Shown: one piece after another, positions 47,143-55,178 of the stretch
Layout: each line of letters begins with the position of its first letter
Position numbering within the stretch: position 1 is the stretch's first letter
Origin: Sedimentitalea nanhaiensis DSM 24252
GTDB lineage: Bacteria; Pseudomonadota; Alphaproteobacteria; Rhodobacterales; Rhodobacteraceae
Length of the DNA: 64,000 bases
Assembly (NCBI RefSeq): GCF_000473225.1
Contig: NZ_KI421509.1
Location: forward strand, 1,326,045-1,390,044
Direction of reading: 5' to 3'
The notes under the pieces: generated by a model
Seen by the model: only the letters and a program-made list of their open reading frames with translations
Told to the model about the DNA's origin: nothing
The model's database searches: none
Position numbers and translations under genes: made by a program

Positions 47143-47670
47143 TTGAAGAGACTGGAAGACATTTTCGTCCTGCTCAACGCTTGGGCACTGATCCTGATGC
47201 TGGCGGCCATGACCCTGATCGTCGGCAGCAATATTGCCTTGCGCTATGTGACCGCGCATTCCTTGCCCTGGGCGGATGAGGCGGCCCGCTATCTGATGAT
47301 CTGGATGACTTTCAGCGGCGCGGGGCTCGCACTGCGCTACGGCGGCCATGTGGCGATCACCAATCTTCAGGATGCGCTGCCGGCGCGCGGGCAAACCATC
47401 ATGCGCGCGGTCCTCGCACTCGGGTTGCTGATCTTCTTCGGTTTCATGGTCCTTGTTGGCATCCAGTACGCGCAGCGGATGCAGTATCAGGTGACCCCCG
47501 CGTTGCGCATCCCATTCCTCTATGTCTATGCCGCCATGCCGGTCGGCTTCACGCTGCTGATCGCTCATCTGGCGCTCATCGCCCGCCAGTTCATCGCAGC
47601 GGGCACCTACAGACGCCGCGACGCCGATGATGACGAACCAAACACGTTGCCCGGGGGTGCCAGTGGCTGA
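47143..47670 (+). CDS. dctQ: TRAP transporter small permease subunit
   Basis: 175-residue membrane protein with four hydrophobic helices and the DctQ pattern SLPWADEAARYLMIWMTFSGAG followed by GGHVAI. The best start is TTG at 47143 (KRLEDIFVLLNAWALILM), with an AAGGGTG stretch upstream. The end overlaps the large permease start. Confidence 0.9.
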   Translation: MKRLEDIFVLLNAWALILMLAAMTLIVGSNIALRYVTAHSLPWADEAARYLMIWMTFSGAGLALRYGGHVAITNLQDALPARGQTIMRAVLALGLLIFFGFMVLVGIQYAQRMQYQVTPALRIPFLYVYAAMPVGFTLLIAHLALIARQFIAAGTYRRRDADDDEPNTLPGGASG

Positions 47671-48946
47671 AATTCTATTCCCACTCCTGTTTATCCTTCT
47701 GGCACTGGGCGTTCCGGTCGCCTTTGCCATGGCAATCTCGGTCTTTGCCGCGCTGAGCTTCGGATCGAGCTATCCCAACCTCGTCGTGGTAAAAGAGATG
47801 TTTTCCGGCCTCGACAGCTTCCCTCTCCTGGCGGTCCCCTTCTTTATCCTGGCCGCTGAAATCATGACCGGGGGTGCGATCACGCTGGCCATGCTGCGTC
47901 TGGCCCAATCGCTTGTCGGTCATCTCAGAGGGGGGCTGGGCCATGCAAATGTCGTCAGTTCCGCCATGTTCGCCGGCATTTCGGGCAGCGCGCTTGCCGA
48001 TGCGGCCGGCCCAGGCACGATGATGATCAGGATGATGGAACGCGGTGGCTATGACCGCGCCTATGCCGGGGCCCTCACAATCGCAAGTTCTGTCGTCGGG
48101 CCAATCATTCCGCCCTCGATCACCATGATCATCTACGCCATGCAGGACCAGTCCGTTTCCGTGGGATCGCTCTTCATGGCGGGCGTCCTGCCCGGCATCC
48201 TGATCACCTTTATGGTGCTGCTCGCCAACGCGCGCGTCAGTTACCTCCGCGGTTACGCCTCGGGCGCGGCAATGCCATCTGTCCCTGAAATCGCACGCAC
48301 GGCGCTCTACGCGGTTCCGGCCCTGATGCTGATCCTGCTGATCGTGGGTGGCATTCGCTTTGGCGTCTTTACACCGACCGAAGCGTCCGTCATCGCCGTG
48401 TTCTACGCGCTCATCGTCGGGATGTTCGTTTATCGGTCGTTGCGCTTTCGGGATCTGCCCGACATCATCCTCAGGGCGGCACTGACCTCAGCCGCCGTGC
48501 TGTTGATCCTTGGCGCAGCGCGGGCGTTCGCATGGATTCTGATCATCGAAGGCATACCGCAGTTCCTTGCCGAGACCATCATCGCATGGGACTTGTCTCC
48601 GATCGTTTTCCTGCTCTGCGTGAACCTGCTCCTGCTCATCTTCGGCCTGTTCATGGATCCGCTGCCGGGCGTGATGATCCTGGTGCCCATCCTCGCCCCG
48701 ATCAGCTTCGCGCTTGGGATCGATCCCAATCACTTTGCCATCATCGTGATCGTCAACTTGACTTTGGGCCTGACCACGCCACCCGTAGGCAGTTTGATAT
48801 TCGTTGTCTCCTCGACCGTTCATCTCAAACCGTCAGCCTTGATAAGGGAGATGCCGCCGTTCTTCCTGGCCCTTGCGACAGCACTGCTTTTGATCACCTT
48901 CATCCCGGCCCTGTCCGTCTGGCTGCCGCAGGTCAGCGGGTTCTAG
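47663..48946 (+). CDS. dctM: TRAP transporter large permease subunit
   Basis: 427-residue membrane protein with about 12 helices. Motifs LDSFPLLAVPFFILAAEIM, SGSALADAAGPGTMMI, SSVVGPIIPPSITMI and NLTLGLTTPPVGSLIFV are characteristic of DctM. The GTG at 47663 (VAEILFPLLF) overlaps the end of dctQ by 8 bases; an earlier in-frame ATG at 47627 or GTG at 47657 is possible but gives a non-hydrophobic N-terminus. Last gene of this transport set. Confidence 0.94.
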   Translation: MAEILFPLLFILLALGVPVAFAMAISVFAALSFGSSYPNLVVVKEMFSGLDSFPLLAVPFFILAAEIMTGGAITLAMLRLAQSLVGHLRGGLGHANVVSSAMFAGISGSALADAAGPGTMMIRMMERGGYDRAYAGALTIASSVVGPIIPPSITMIIYAMQDQSVSVGSLFMAGVLPGILITFMVLLANARVSYLRGYASGAAMPSVPEIARTALYAVPALMLILLIVGGIRFGVFTPTEASVIAVFYALIVGMFVYRSLRFRDLPDIILRAALTSAAVLLILGAARAFAWILIIEGIPQFLAETIIAWDLSPIVFLLCVNLLLLIFGLFMDPLPGVMILVPILAPISFALGIDPNHFAIIVIVNLTLGLTTPPVGSLIFVVSSTVHLKPSALIREMPPFFLALATALLLITFIPALSVWLPQVSGF

Positions 48947-49110
48947 CTCGGATTTCATACCCGGCCCCCAATGCTGCACATTCACGCGCGGGCACGCTCG
49001 GGCGGTGGCGCGCGCACGAGCTGGCGATGTGATTGGAACGGTCCGCCCCATGTTTGGCGAGGCACAATGCCGATAATCTCTCGGATCCGCCGAAATACCA
49101 CCAGCGACCG

Positions 49111-49143
49111 AAAGCCCCGGCAGATTTCTCTGCCGGGGCTTTT
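49111..49143. terminator. strong bidirectional Rho-independent terminator
   Basis: AAAGCCCCGGCAG and CTGCCGGGGCTTT form a perfect 13-bp stem with a 6-base loop. Read in either direction it ends in a T-rich tail (TTTT on the plus strand). It lies 165 bases after the dctM stop and separates the TRAP operon from the minus-strand tRNA. The rest of the 48947-49316 gap shows no gene I can support. Confidence 0.9.
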
Positions 49144-49316
49144 GGGTCACGCGGTTGCAAGACCACCTACAAGATTCGCCCAACCGCAAACAGATGTCGC
49201 GCAGGGCACAAATGCGGCATTGATAGTGACCATGCGCAAGCTAAAGGAATAGAGTCAGCATGAGCCTGCCTCTCTATCTCCATCAAAAATTCAACGGAAA
49301 ACCCTGCAAAACAAGG

Positions 49317-49402
49317 TGGTACCCAAGGCCGGACTCGAACCGGCACGTCCGTTAGGACGGGGGATTTTGAATCCCCTGCGTCTACCATTCCGCCACTTGG
49401 GC
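49317..49402 (-). tRNA. tRNA-Leu (anticodon CAA)
   Basis: On the minus strand the 86-base sequence folds as a class II tRNA. The acceptor arm GCCCAAG pairs with CTTGGGT, the anticodon stem GGGGA/TCCCC encloses the loop TTCAAAA (anticodon CAA, reading TTG), a long variable arm CGTCC/GGACG is present, and the T arm has GTTCGAGTC. The terminal CCA is encoded. It sits between convergent or divergent neighbours, with no second tRNA nearby. Confidence 0.97.
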
Positions 49403-49536
49403 CTCGTCCCTGATCTAGCGCCGGTGCGCGGCAAGGTCCAGAGCCAAAAATCATCCGCCCCCCTTTAACGTCCGGTTGACCCGACAGGCGGTCCATGGTT
49501 TTGCCAGAGCGTTCAGGAACCAGAGGCGACGCCCCG

Positions 49537-50115
49537 ATGATCAGACGCATTTACGACCGGACCATGACCCTGGCCGATCATCCCCATGCGCTCTGGTGGC
49601 TGGCACTGGTGGCCTTTGTCGAAAGCTCGGTGTTTCCGATCCCGCCCGACGTGCTGATGATCCCGATGATTCTGGCCCGCCCCTCGCGGGCCTGGCTGAT
49701 AGCAGGCGTGGCGCTGGTGGCGTCGGTGCTGGGCGGGATGCTGGGCTATGCCATCGGCATGTTCGCGTTCGAAAGCATCGGCCAGCCGATTCTGGCCGCC
49801 ATGGGCAAGGCCGACGCCATGGCCGCCTTTAACGAACGGTTCAACGATTTCGGCTTCTGGGCGGTGCTGACGGCGGGGGTCACTCCGTTCCCCTACAAGG
49901 TGATCACCATCATGTCGGGCTGGACCGCCATGCCGTTGGCCACCTTCATCGCCACCTCGATTCTGGCCCGTTCCCTGCGGTTCTTTGTGGTCGCGGGGTT
50001 GCTGCGGGCCTTCGGTGCGCCGATTCGCGATTTCATCGAACAGCGGCTGGGGCTGGTGTTCACCCTGTTCCTGCTGCTGCTGGGCGGCGGCTTCTTTCTG
50101 GTAAAATACCTATGA
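49537..50115 (+). CDS. YqaA/DedA-like inner membrane protein (SNARE-associated family)
   Basis: 192 residues with several hydrophobic helices. The segment FVESSVFPIPPDVLMIPMI, then GYAIGMFAFESIGQPIL, and the loop FGFWAVLTAGVTPFPYKVITIMSG, match the YqaA branch of this family. The ATG at 49537 follows an AGAGGCG site; an in-frame start at 49495 has no site. DedA-family proteins act as lipid scramblases or in membrane maintenance, but the YqaA role is not established. It overlaps dsbB by 4 bases. Confidence 0.85.
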   Translation: MIRRIYDRTMTLADHPHALWWLALVAFVESSVFPIPPDVLMIPMILARPSRAWLIAGVALVASVLGGMLGYAIGMFAFESIGQPILAAMGKADAMAAFNERFNDFGFWAVLTAGVTPFPYKVITIMSGWTAMPLATFIATSILARSLRFFVVAGLLRAFGAPIRDFIEQRLGLVFTLFLLLLGGGFFLVKYL

Positions 50116-50573
50116 CACGCAAACTCCTGATCCTCGCCGCGGCGGGCGGTTCGCTGGCCCTGCTGCTGGGGGCTTACGGCTTTCAACACCTGGGCGGCAT
50201 GGCCCCGTGCAAACTGTGCCTGTGGCAACGCTGGCCCCATGCAGCGGCCATCCTGATCGGGGCGCTGGCGCTGGCGCTCCCGGGCCGCCTTCTGCCCCTG
50301 CTGGGCGCGGGGGCCGCGCTGACGACCGCAGGTATCGGGATCTATCACACCGGGGTCGAAAACGGCTGGTGGCCAGGACCGAACACCTGCACCTCAGGTC
50401 CGATCGGCAAGTTGACCCCGCAGGAACTGATGGATCAGATCATGGCCGCGCCGCTGGTGCGCTGCGACGATATCCCGTGGCAGATGCTGGGCCTGTCTAT
50501 GGCCAGCTGGAACGCCGTCGCCTCGATTCTGCTGGCCACGCTGTGGATCCTGGCCGCCCGCAGGACCGCCTGA
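50112..50573 (+). CDS. dsbB: disulfide bond formation protein B-like protein
   Basis: Membrane protein of 153 residues that reoxidises a periplasmic thiol oxidase using quinone. Four helices are visible. The first cysteine pair CKLC at about residues 33-36 and the second pair (NTCTS and RCDD, separated by about 26 residues) are those needed for activity. Its ATG overlaps the end of the YqaA-like gene, suggesting co-translation. Confidence 0.92.
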   Translation: MTRKLLILAAAGGSLALLLGAYGFQHLGGMAPCKLCLWQRWPHAAAILIGALALALPGRLLPLLGAGAALTTAGIGIYHTGVENGWWPGPNTCTSGPIGKLTPQELMDQIMAAPLVRCDDIPWQMLGLSMASWNAVASILLATLWILAARRTA

Positions 50574-50583
50574 CCCGACGCCA

Positions 50584-51009
50584 TCACGTCGCCTTGCGCG
50601 TCGACAGAAGCAGGCTGGTTTCGCTGGTGCTGATCCCGTCGAACCGACGGATCTTGCCCAATGCGGTGTCCAGCGCCTCCAGCGTTTCGGTCCCCAGTTC
50701 CACGATCAGATCCCAGCGGCCATTGGTCGAATGCACCGCCCGCACCTCGGGCAGACCATGCAACAGCCGGATCACCCGCTCGGTGCCGCGCCCCTCGATC
50801 CCGATCATCATCAAACCGCGCACCGGATCGCGCAACGAATCCTCTTTCAGCACCACGGTAAAGCCCAGAATGACGCCACGCTGCTGCAACCGTTCGATCC
50901 GCGACCGCACGGTGGTGCGCGACAGGTTCAACTCCAGCGCCAGTTCCGACAGGGATGCGCGCCCGTCATGACGCAGCGCCGCAATCAGCCGTTCATCCAT
51001 TTTGTCCAT
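50584..51009 (-). CDS. Lrp/AsnC-family transcriptional regulator
   Basis: 141-residue regulator: N-terminal winged helix-turn-helix (MDERLIAALRHDGRASLSEL then LNLSRTTVRSRIERLQQRG) and a C-terminal ligand-binding domain (VRAVHSTNGRWDLIVEL). The start is the ATG at 51009. It is divergent from arginase, with about 108 bases between them, so it is likely the local regulator of the arginine genes, perhaps sensing arginine or ornithine; that is an inference from position. Confidence 0.93.
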   Translation of the reverse strand: MDKMDERLIAALRHDGRASLSELALELNLSRTTVRSRIERLQQRGVILGFTVVLKEDSLRDPVRGLMMIGIEGRGTERVIRLLHGLPEVRAVHSTNGRWDLIVELGTETLEALDTALGKIRRFDGISTSETSLLLSTRKAT

Positions 51010-51117
51010 TTCGCCCCTCCGTTTCGCTAAAAATACATGCGAAACGATCAATTCACAGCCTTTTCTTCGCCCCGATCCGGAGACACTTTGCATGCAGACC
51101 CACAAAGCGAGGCTGAC

Positions 51118-52032
51118 ATGACACACAAAACCTGCATTCTGATCGGCGCCCCCGTGGACAGCGGCAAGGAGCGACGCGGCTGTCTGATGGGCCCTGACGC
51201 CTATCGCACCGCCGGACTTGCCGAGGCCCTGACCGATCTGGGCCACCGGGTGCAGGACATGGGCAACCTTTCGCCCGCCGCGCATACGCCCGACACCGGC
51301 GAGGGCACGCTTTACCGCCCCAACGAAACCATCGCCTGGACCCATCGCCTGATCCGCGTCGCCGAAGATGCGATGGCGCGCGGCATGCCAATCTTCCTGG
51401 GCGGCGATCACGCCCTGTCGCTGGGCAGCGTGGCCGGGGTGGCCAACCATGCCGCAGCCAGGGAACGGCCGCAATTCGTGCTGTGGCTGGACGCGCACAG
51501 CGATTTTCATACCCCCGAAAGCACCGCCTCGGGCAACCTGCACGGCACGCCGCTGGGCTATGTCACCGGGCGCGCGGGCTTTGGCGGCTTTCCGGCCATC
51601 ACCAACCCGATCCCGCAGGAAAACATCTGCATCATCGGGCTGCGCTCGGTCGATGCCGCCGAACGTCAGGCCCTGCAGGACACCGCGATTTCGCGTCACG
51701 ACATGCGCGAGATCGACGAGACCGGCATCGCCAAACCCCTGGCCGCCTTCCTGGATCGCGTCGCCGCCGCCAACGGGCTGCTGCATGTCAGCCTGGACGT
51801 CGATTTCCTCGATCCGATGATCGCCCCCGCCGTGGGCACCACGGTGCCGGGGGGTGCCACCATCCGCGAAGGCCACCTGGCGATGGAGATGATCTGCGAC
51901 AGCGGCCTGATGTCCTCGCTCGATCTGGTCGAGCTGAACCCGTTTCTGGACGATCGGGGCAAGACCGCCCAGGTGATGGTCGATCTCGCTGCCTCGGCCC
52001 TTGGCCGCCGCGTCTTCGACCGCCCGACCTGA
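51118..52032 (+). CDS. rocF: arginase
   Basis: Hydrolyses arginine to ornithine and urea. The 304-residue protein has the manganese-binding motifs of the ureohydrolase family: GGDHALSLGS, WLDAHSDFHTP and VSLDVDFLDP, plus GSVAGV and the C-terminal DLVELNPFLDDRGKTA. The ATG at 51118 is the first with a plausible site (GCGAGG); a longer frame to 51037 would overlap the regulator's promoter. It begins the arginine operon. Confidence 0.95.
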   Translation: MTHKTCILIGAPVDSGKERRGCLMGPDAYRTAGLAEALTDLGHRVQDMGNLSPAAHTPDTGEGTLYRPNETIAWTHRLIRVAEDAMARGMPIFLGGDHALSLGSVAGVANHAAARERPQFVLWLDAHSDFHTPESTASGNLHGTPLGYVTGRAGFGGFPAITNPIPQENICIIGLRSVDAAERQALQDTAISRHDMREIDETGIAKPLAAFLDRVAAANGLLHVSLDVDFLDPMIAPAVGTTVPGGATIREGHLAMEMICDSGLMSSLDLVELNPFLDDRGKTAQVMVDLAASALGRRVFDRPT

Positions 52033-52040
52033 GATCCGGC

Positions 52041-52955
52041 ATGACCCTGCAAGCCCCCACATCCGTGGTGATGATCCGCCCGCACGCGTTCCGCTCCAAT
52101 CCGCAAACCCGCGCCGACAACGCCTTTCAATCGGCCCTGCCCCTGACGGACGGCGAAATCGCCCAGCGCGCCCGCGCCGAATTCGACACCGCCGTGGCCA
52201 AGATGCGCCAGGCTGGCATCACCGTGCACGTGTTTGACGACACGGGCACCGACACGCCGGATTCGGTATTCCCCAACAACTGGTTCTCGACCCATGCGGG
52301 CGGCCATGTGGCCGTCTACCCGATGTTCGCCGAGAACCGCCGCCGCGAACGGCGCTGGGACGTGATCGACCTGCTGAAACGCGACTACCGGGTGCAGGAC
52401 GTGATCGACTATTCCGGGCTGGAACCGGACGGTCTGGCGCTGGAAGGCACCGGCGCCATGGTGCTGGACCATGCCGAACGGGTCGCCTATGTCGCGCGCT
52501 CCAACCGCGCAGATCCGGTCCTGCTCGAGCGGTTCTGCACCCATTTCGGCTTTGAGCCCGTGGTGTTCGACGCCGTGGATGCCACCGGCCTTCCGGTCTA
52601 TCACACCAACGTGCTGATGGGCATCGGCACCGCCTATGCGCTGGCCGGCCTGCCGCTGATCCCCGATGCCGCCCGCCGCGCCACCGTCGCCGCGCGGCTG
52701 GCCGAACCGGGCCGCACCGTGATCGAACTGACCGGCGATCAGATCGCCAACTTCGCGGGCAACGCCATCGAACTGACCGGCACGGACGGCCAGGTTCTGG
52801 TGCTCTCGGCCCGCGCCCTCGCCTGCCTGCGTCCCGACCAGGTCGAGATCATTTCCCGCAGCGCCAGCCTGTTGCCGCTGGACCTGCCCACAATCGAAAC
52901 CGCCGGAGGCTCGGCCCGCTGCATGATCGCGGGCGTGCACCTGGCCCGACGCTGA
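52041..52955 (+). CDS. ctlX: CtlX-type amidinotransferase-superfamily hydrolase
   Basis: 304-residue protein of the guanidine-modifying superfamily, close to the citrulline/arginine-use protein CtlX. Catalytic features are FPNNWFSTH, then LEGTGAMVLDH, PVYHTNVLM and, at the C-terminus, GGSARCMIAGVHL with the nucleophilic cysteine. The position between arginase and ornithine cyclodeaminase fits a role in arginine or citrulline breakdown. The symbol is assigned by pattern and context; the precise reaction is not settled. Confidence 0.8.
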   Translation: MTLQAPTSVVMIRPHAFRSNPQTRADNAFQSALPLTDGEIAQRARAEFDTAVAKMRQAGITVHVFDDTGTDTPDSVFPNNWFSTHAGGHVAVYPMFAENRRRERRWDVIDLLKRDYRVQDVIDYSGLEPDGLALEGTGAMVLDHAERVAYVARSNRADPVLLERFCTHFGFEPVVFDAVDATGLPVYHTNVLMGIGTAYALAGLPLIPDAARRATVAARLAEPGRTVIELTGDQIANFAGNAIELTGTDGQVLVLSARALACLRPDQVEIISRSASLLPLDLPTIETAGGSARCMIAGVHLARR

Positions 52956-52966
52956 AAGACACGACC

Positions 52967-54013
52967 ATGACACAACCTTCCGACAAGGCGCTGGTGCCCT
53001 TCGTTTCCGTCGATCACATGATGCGCCTGATCCACCACATCGGCATCGAACCGATGCTGCGCGGGCTGGCCGACTATATCGAAGCCGATTTCAAACGCTG
53101 GGAGCTGTTTGACAAGACCCCCCGCGTCGCCAGCCACTCCGCCGAGGGCGTGATTGAACTGATGCCGACCTCGGACGGCGAGGTCTACGGCTTCAAATAC
53201 GTCAACGGCCATCCCAAGAACACCGCCGAGGGGCTGCAGACCGTCACCGCCTTCGGTCTGCTGGCCGATGTCGGCAACGGCTATCCGGTGCTGCTGAGCG
53301 AAATGACCATCCTGACCGCGATGCGCACCGCCGCCACCAGCGCCATGGTGGCCAAACACCTCGCCCCCAAAGGGGCCGACACGATGGCGATGATCGGCAA
53401 CGGCGCGCAATCGGAATTCCAGACGCTGGCGATGAAGGCGATCTGCGGGCTGAAATCCGTGCGTCTCTATGACACTGATCCCGCCGCCACCGCCAAATGC
53501 GCCGCCAACCTGGCCGGGCACGGGCTGAACGTGGTGGCCTGCGACACGCCCGAAGACGCCATCCAGGGCGCGCAGATCCTGACCACCTGCACGGCGGACA
53601 AGCAATATGCCACCATCCTGACCGACAACATGGTCGGCGCAGGCGTGCATATCAACGCCATCGGCGGCGATTGTCCGGGCAAGACCGAACTGGCGCCGGC
53701 GATCCTGCACCGTTCGGATATCTTTGTGGAATTCCCGCCCCAGACCCGCATCGAGGGCGAGATCCAGCAACTGGCCCCCGACCACCCGGTGACCGAACTG
53801 TGGCAGGTCATCACGGGCGCTGCGGCGGGCCGCACCTCGGATCGCCAGATCACCCTGTTTGATTCCGTCGGCTTCGCGATCGAGGATTTTTCCGCCCTGC
53901 GCTACCTGCGCGATCAACTGCCCGCAACCGGCCTCTATCACCCGCTCGACCTGCTGGCCGACCCGGACGACCCGCGCGACCTGTTCGGCATGGTCCAGCG
54001 CGCGGCGTCCTGA
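52967..54013 (+). CDS. ocd: ornithine cyclodeaminase
   Basis: Converts ornithine to proline and ammonia using NAD. The 348-residue protein has FKYVNGHPKNTAEGLQTVT, SEMTILTAMRTAATSAMVAKHL, the Rossmann motif MIGNGAQSEFQTLAMKAI and VRLYDTDPAATAKCAANL, and the substrate region VGAGVHINAIGGDCPGKTEL, typical of the family. With arginase and CtlX it completes arginine to proline conversion. It begins 11 bases after the ctlX stop. Confidence 0.96.
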   Translation: MTQPSDKALVPFVSVDHMMRLIHHIGIEPMLRGLADYIEADFKRWELFDKTPRVASHSAEGVIELMPTSDGEVYGFKYVNGHPKNTAEGLQTVTAFGLLADVGNGYPVLLSEMTILTAMRTAATSAMVAKHLAPKGADTMAMIGNGAQSEFQTLAMKAICGLKSVRLYDTDPAATAKCAANLAGHGLNVVACDTPEDAIQGAQILTTCTADKQYATILTDNMVGAGVHINAIGGDCPGKTELAPAILHRSDIFVEFPPQTRIEGEIQQLAPDHPVTELWQVITGAAAGRTSDRQITLFDSVGFAIEDFSALRYLRDQLPATGLYHPLDLLADPDDPRDLFGMVQRAAS

Positions 54014-54128
54014 TCCCGCGCCAATTCCGGCTTTTGCGGATCTCTTTCGCAAAAGCCCCTCCCGCCCAATCTCCCCCATCCCTGGCCGCGTCATTGACAC
54101 CTGGCTGGAACAGGTCTATTCCGGATTC

Positions 54129-54146
54129 GTTATGATATAACATAAC
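54129..54146. promoter_or_regulatory. Zur (zinc uptake regulator) box
   Basis: GTTATGATATAACATAAC is an 18-bp palindrome with one mismatched pair, matching the known alphaproteobacterial Zur box consensus (GTTATRTTATAACATAAC type). It ends 36 bases upstream of the zinT start codon. Zinc-loaded Zur would therefore be expected to repress zinT. Confidence 0.85.
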
Positions 54147-54182
54147 ATAAATTCTGAAACCCGTTCCTTTACAAAGGTCCAG

Positions 54183-54836
54183 ATGATGCACACAAAGATG
54201 ATCCAAACCTTCAGCCGACTTGCCGCAGTCGCGGTGCTGGCGATCGCCGCCCAGGCGCATGTCGCGCACAGCGGCTCGGACAAGACCCACAACCACGGCA
54301 CCGACGATATCTATCGCGGATATTTCGACGACGCCCAGATCAAAGAGCGCACGCTCGCCGATTGGCAGGGTGACTGGCAATCGGTCTACCCCCATCTTAG
54401 GGACGGCGCACTGGACCCGGTCATGGCGCACAAGGCCGAGCATGGCGACAAAACCGCCGAGCAGTACCGCGCCTATTACGAAACCGGCTATCAGACCGAT
54501 GTCGACCGCATCGTGATCCAGGGCGATAGCGTGACCTTCGACCGGGGCGACGCGCAGGCGCAGGCGACCTACGCAAGCGACGGCTACGAGATCCTGACCT
54601 ATAAAAAGGGCAACCGGGGGGTCCGCTATATCTACAGGAAAGCCGCCGGGGACGCTGAAGCCCCGCAGTATATTCAGTTCAGCGACCATCATATCGCGCC
54701 CGAAAGCGTCGGACACTACCACCTCTACTGGGGCGAGGACCGCGCTGAGGTGCTGGCCGAACTGACCAACTGGCCCACATATTTCCCCTCCGGCATGACC
54801 GGCGAGGAAATCGCCGCCGACATGCTCGCGCATTGA
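54183..54836 (+). CDS. zinT: periplasmic zinc-binding protein ZinT
   Basis: 217-residue exported protein. The signal peptide (LAAVAVLAIAAQA) is followed by the histidine-rich HVAHSGSDKTHNHG and the ZinT domain: GYFDDAQIKERTLADWQGDW near the start, then FSDHHIAPESVGHYHLYWG carrying the zinc-ligand histidines and NWPTYFPSGMTGEEIA at the end. It probably helps deliver zinc to a ZnuABC transporter under zinc shortage; that transporter is not in this window. Regulation by Zur is indicated by the box upstream. Confidence 0.93.
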   Translation: MMHTKMIQTFSRLAAVAVLAIAAQAHVAHSGSDKTHNHGTDDIYRGYFDDAQIKERTLADWQGDWQSVYPHLRDGALDPVMAHKAEHGDKTAEQYRAYYETGYQTDVDRIVIQGDSVTFDRGDAQAQATYASDGYEILTYKKGNRGVRYIYRKAAGDAEAPQYIQFSDHHIAPESVGHYHLYWGEDRAEVLAELTNWPTYFPSGMTGEEIAADMLAH

Positions 54837-54864
54837 CGCGGCACCCGCGCCGGTGGTTGACTCG

Positions 54865-54883
54865 ACAGGGGCGCGCGCCCTGT
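54865..54883 (+). terminator. possible terminator after zinT
   Basis: ACAGGG and CCCTGT pair around GCGCGCG, followed by TAATCC. It starts 29 bases after the zinT stop. Short T-run only, so termination is plausible rather than certain. Confidence 0.45.
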
Positions 54884-54905
54884 TAATCCGGCGCGGGGAG
54901 ATCCT

Positions 54906-54937
54906 GCGTATATACGCGGTATGTACAGGGTCTGTAC
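54906..54937. promoter_or_regulatory. two adjacent palindromes near the insertion junction
   Basis: GCGTATATACGC (54906-54917) is a perfect 12-bp palindrome. Five bases later GTACAG and CTGTAC (54923-54937) form another perfect inverted repeat with a 3-base spacer. They lie in the gap between zinT and the first HNH-gene copy and are not explained by any gene I can call. They may be operator sites of a gene that once lay here, or recombination-related palindromes. Confidence 0.35.
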
Positions 54938-55051
54938 GGCAGCCATATGGCGGTTTTGGCCGCATCCTCCTTGTTAACCTGGGCCTGCGTCACGTTTCGC
55001 GCCGCCGGAGCCAACGCCGGGTTTACCATCCGTTCATCTTTGGCCCGCGCG

Positions 55052-55178
55052 GCGCTCACGCCTCCAGTTCCGCATCCCAATACAGGAAATCCATCCAGCT
55101 GTCGTGCAGCTGGTTGGGCGGAAATCTGCGCCCCATGTTGCGCAGCTCTTCGGCCCCGGCTGGCGTGGCGGTTTGCGC
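55052..55178. repeat. direct repeat, left copy (fragment of HNH gene 3' end)
   Basis: 127 bases that match 60016-60143 with four substitutions and one single-base gap. On the minus strand it encodes the last 33 or so residues of the HNH endonuclease in frame (AEELRNMGRRFPP then SWMDFLYWDAELEA and stop at 55056), with two amino-acid changes relative to the intact gene. The similarity begins at 55052 and ends exactly at 55178, where a PBP fragment begins. Confidence 0.9.
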
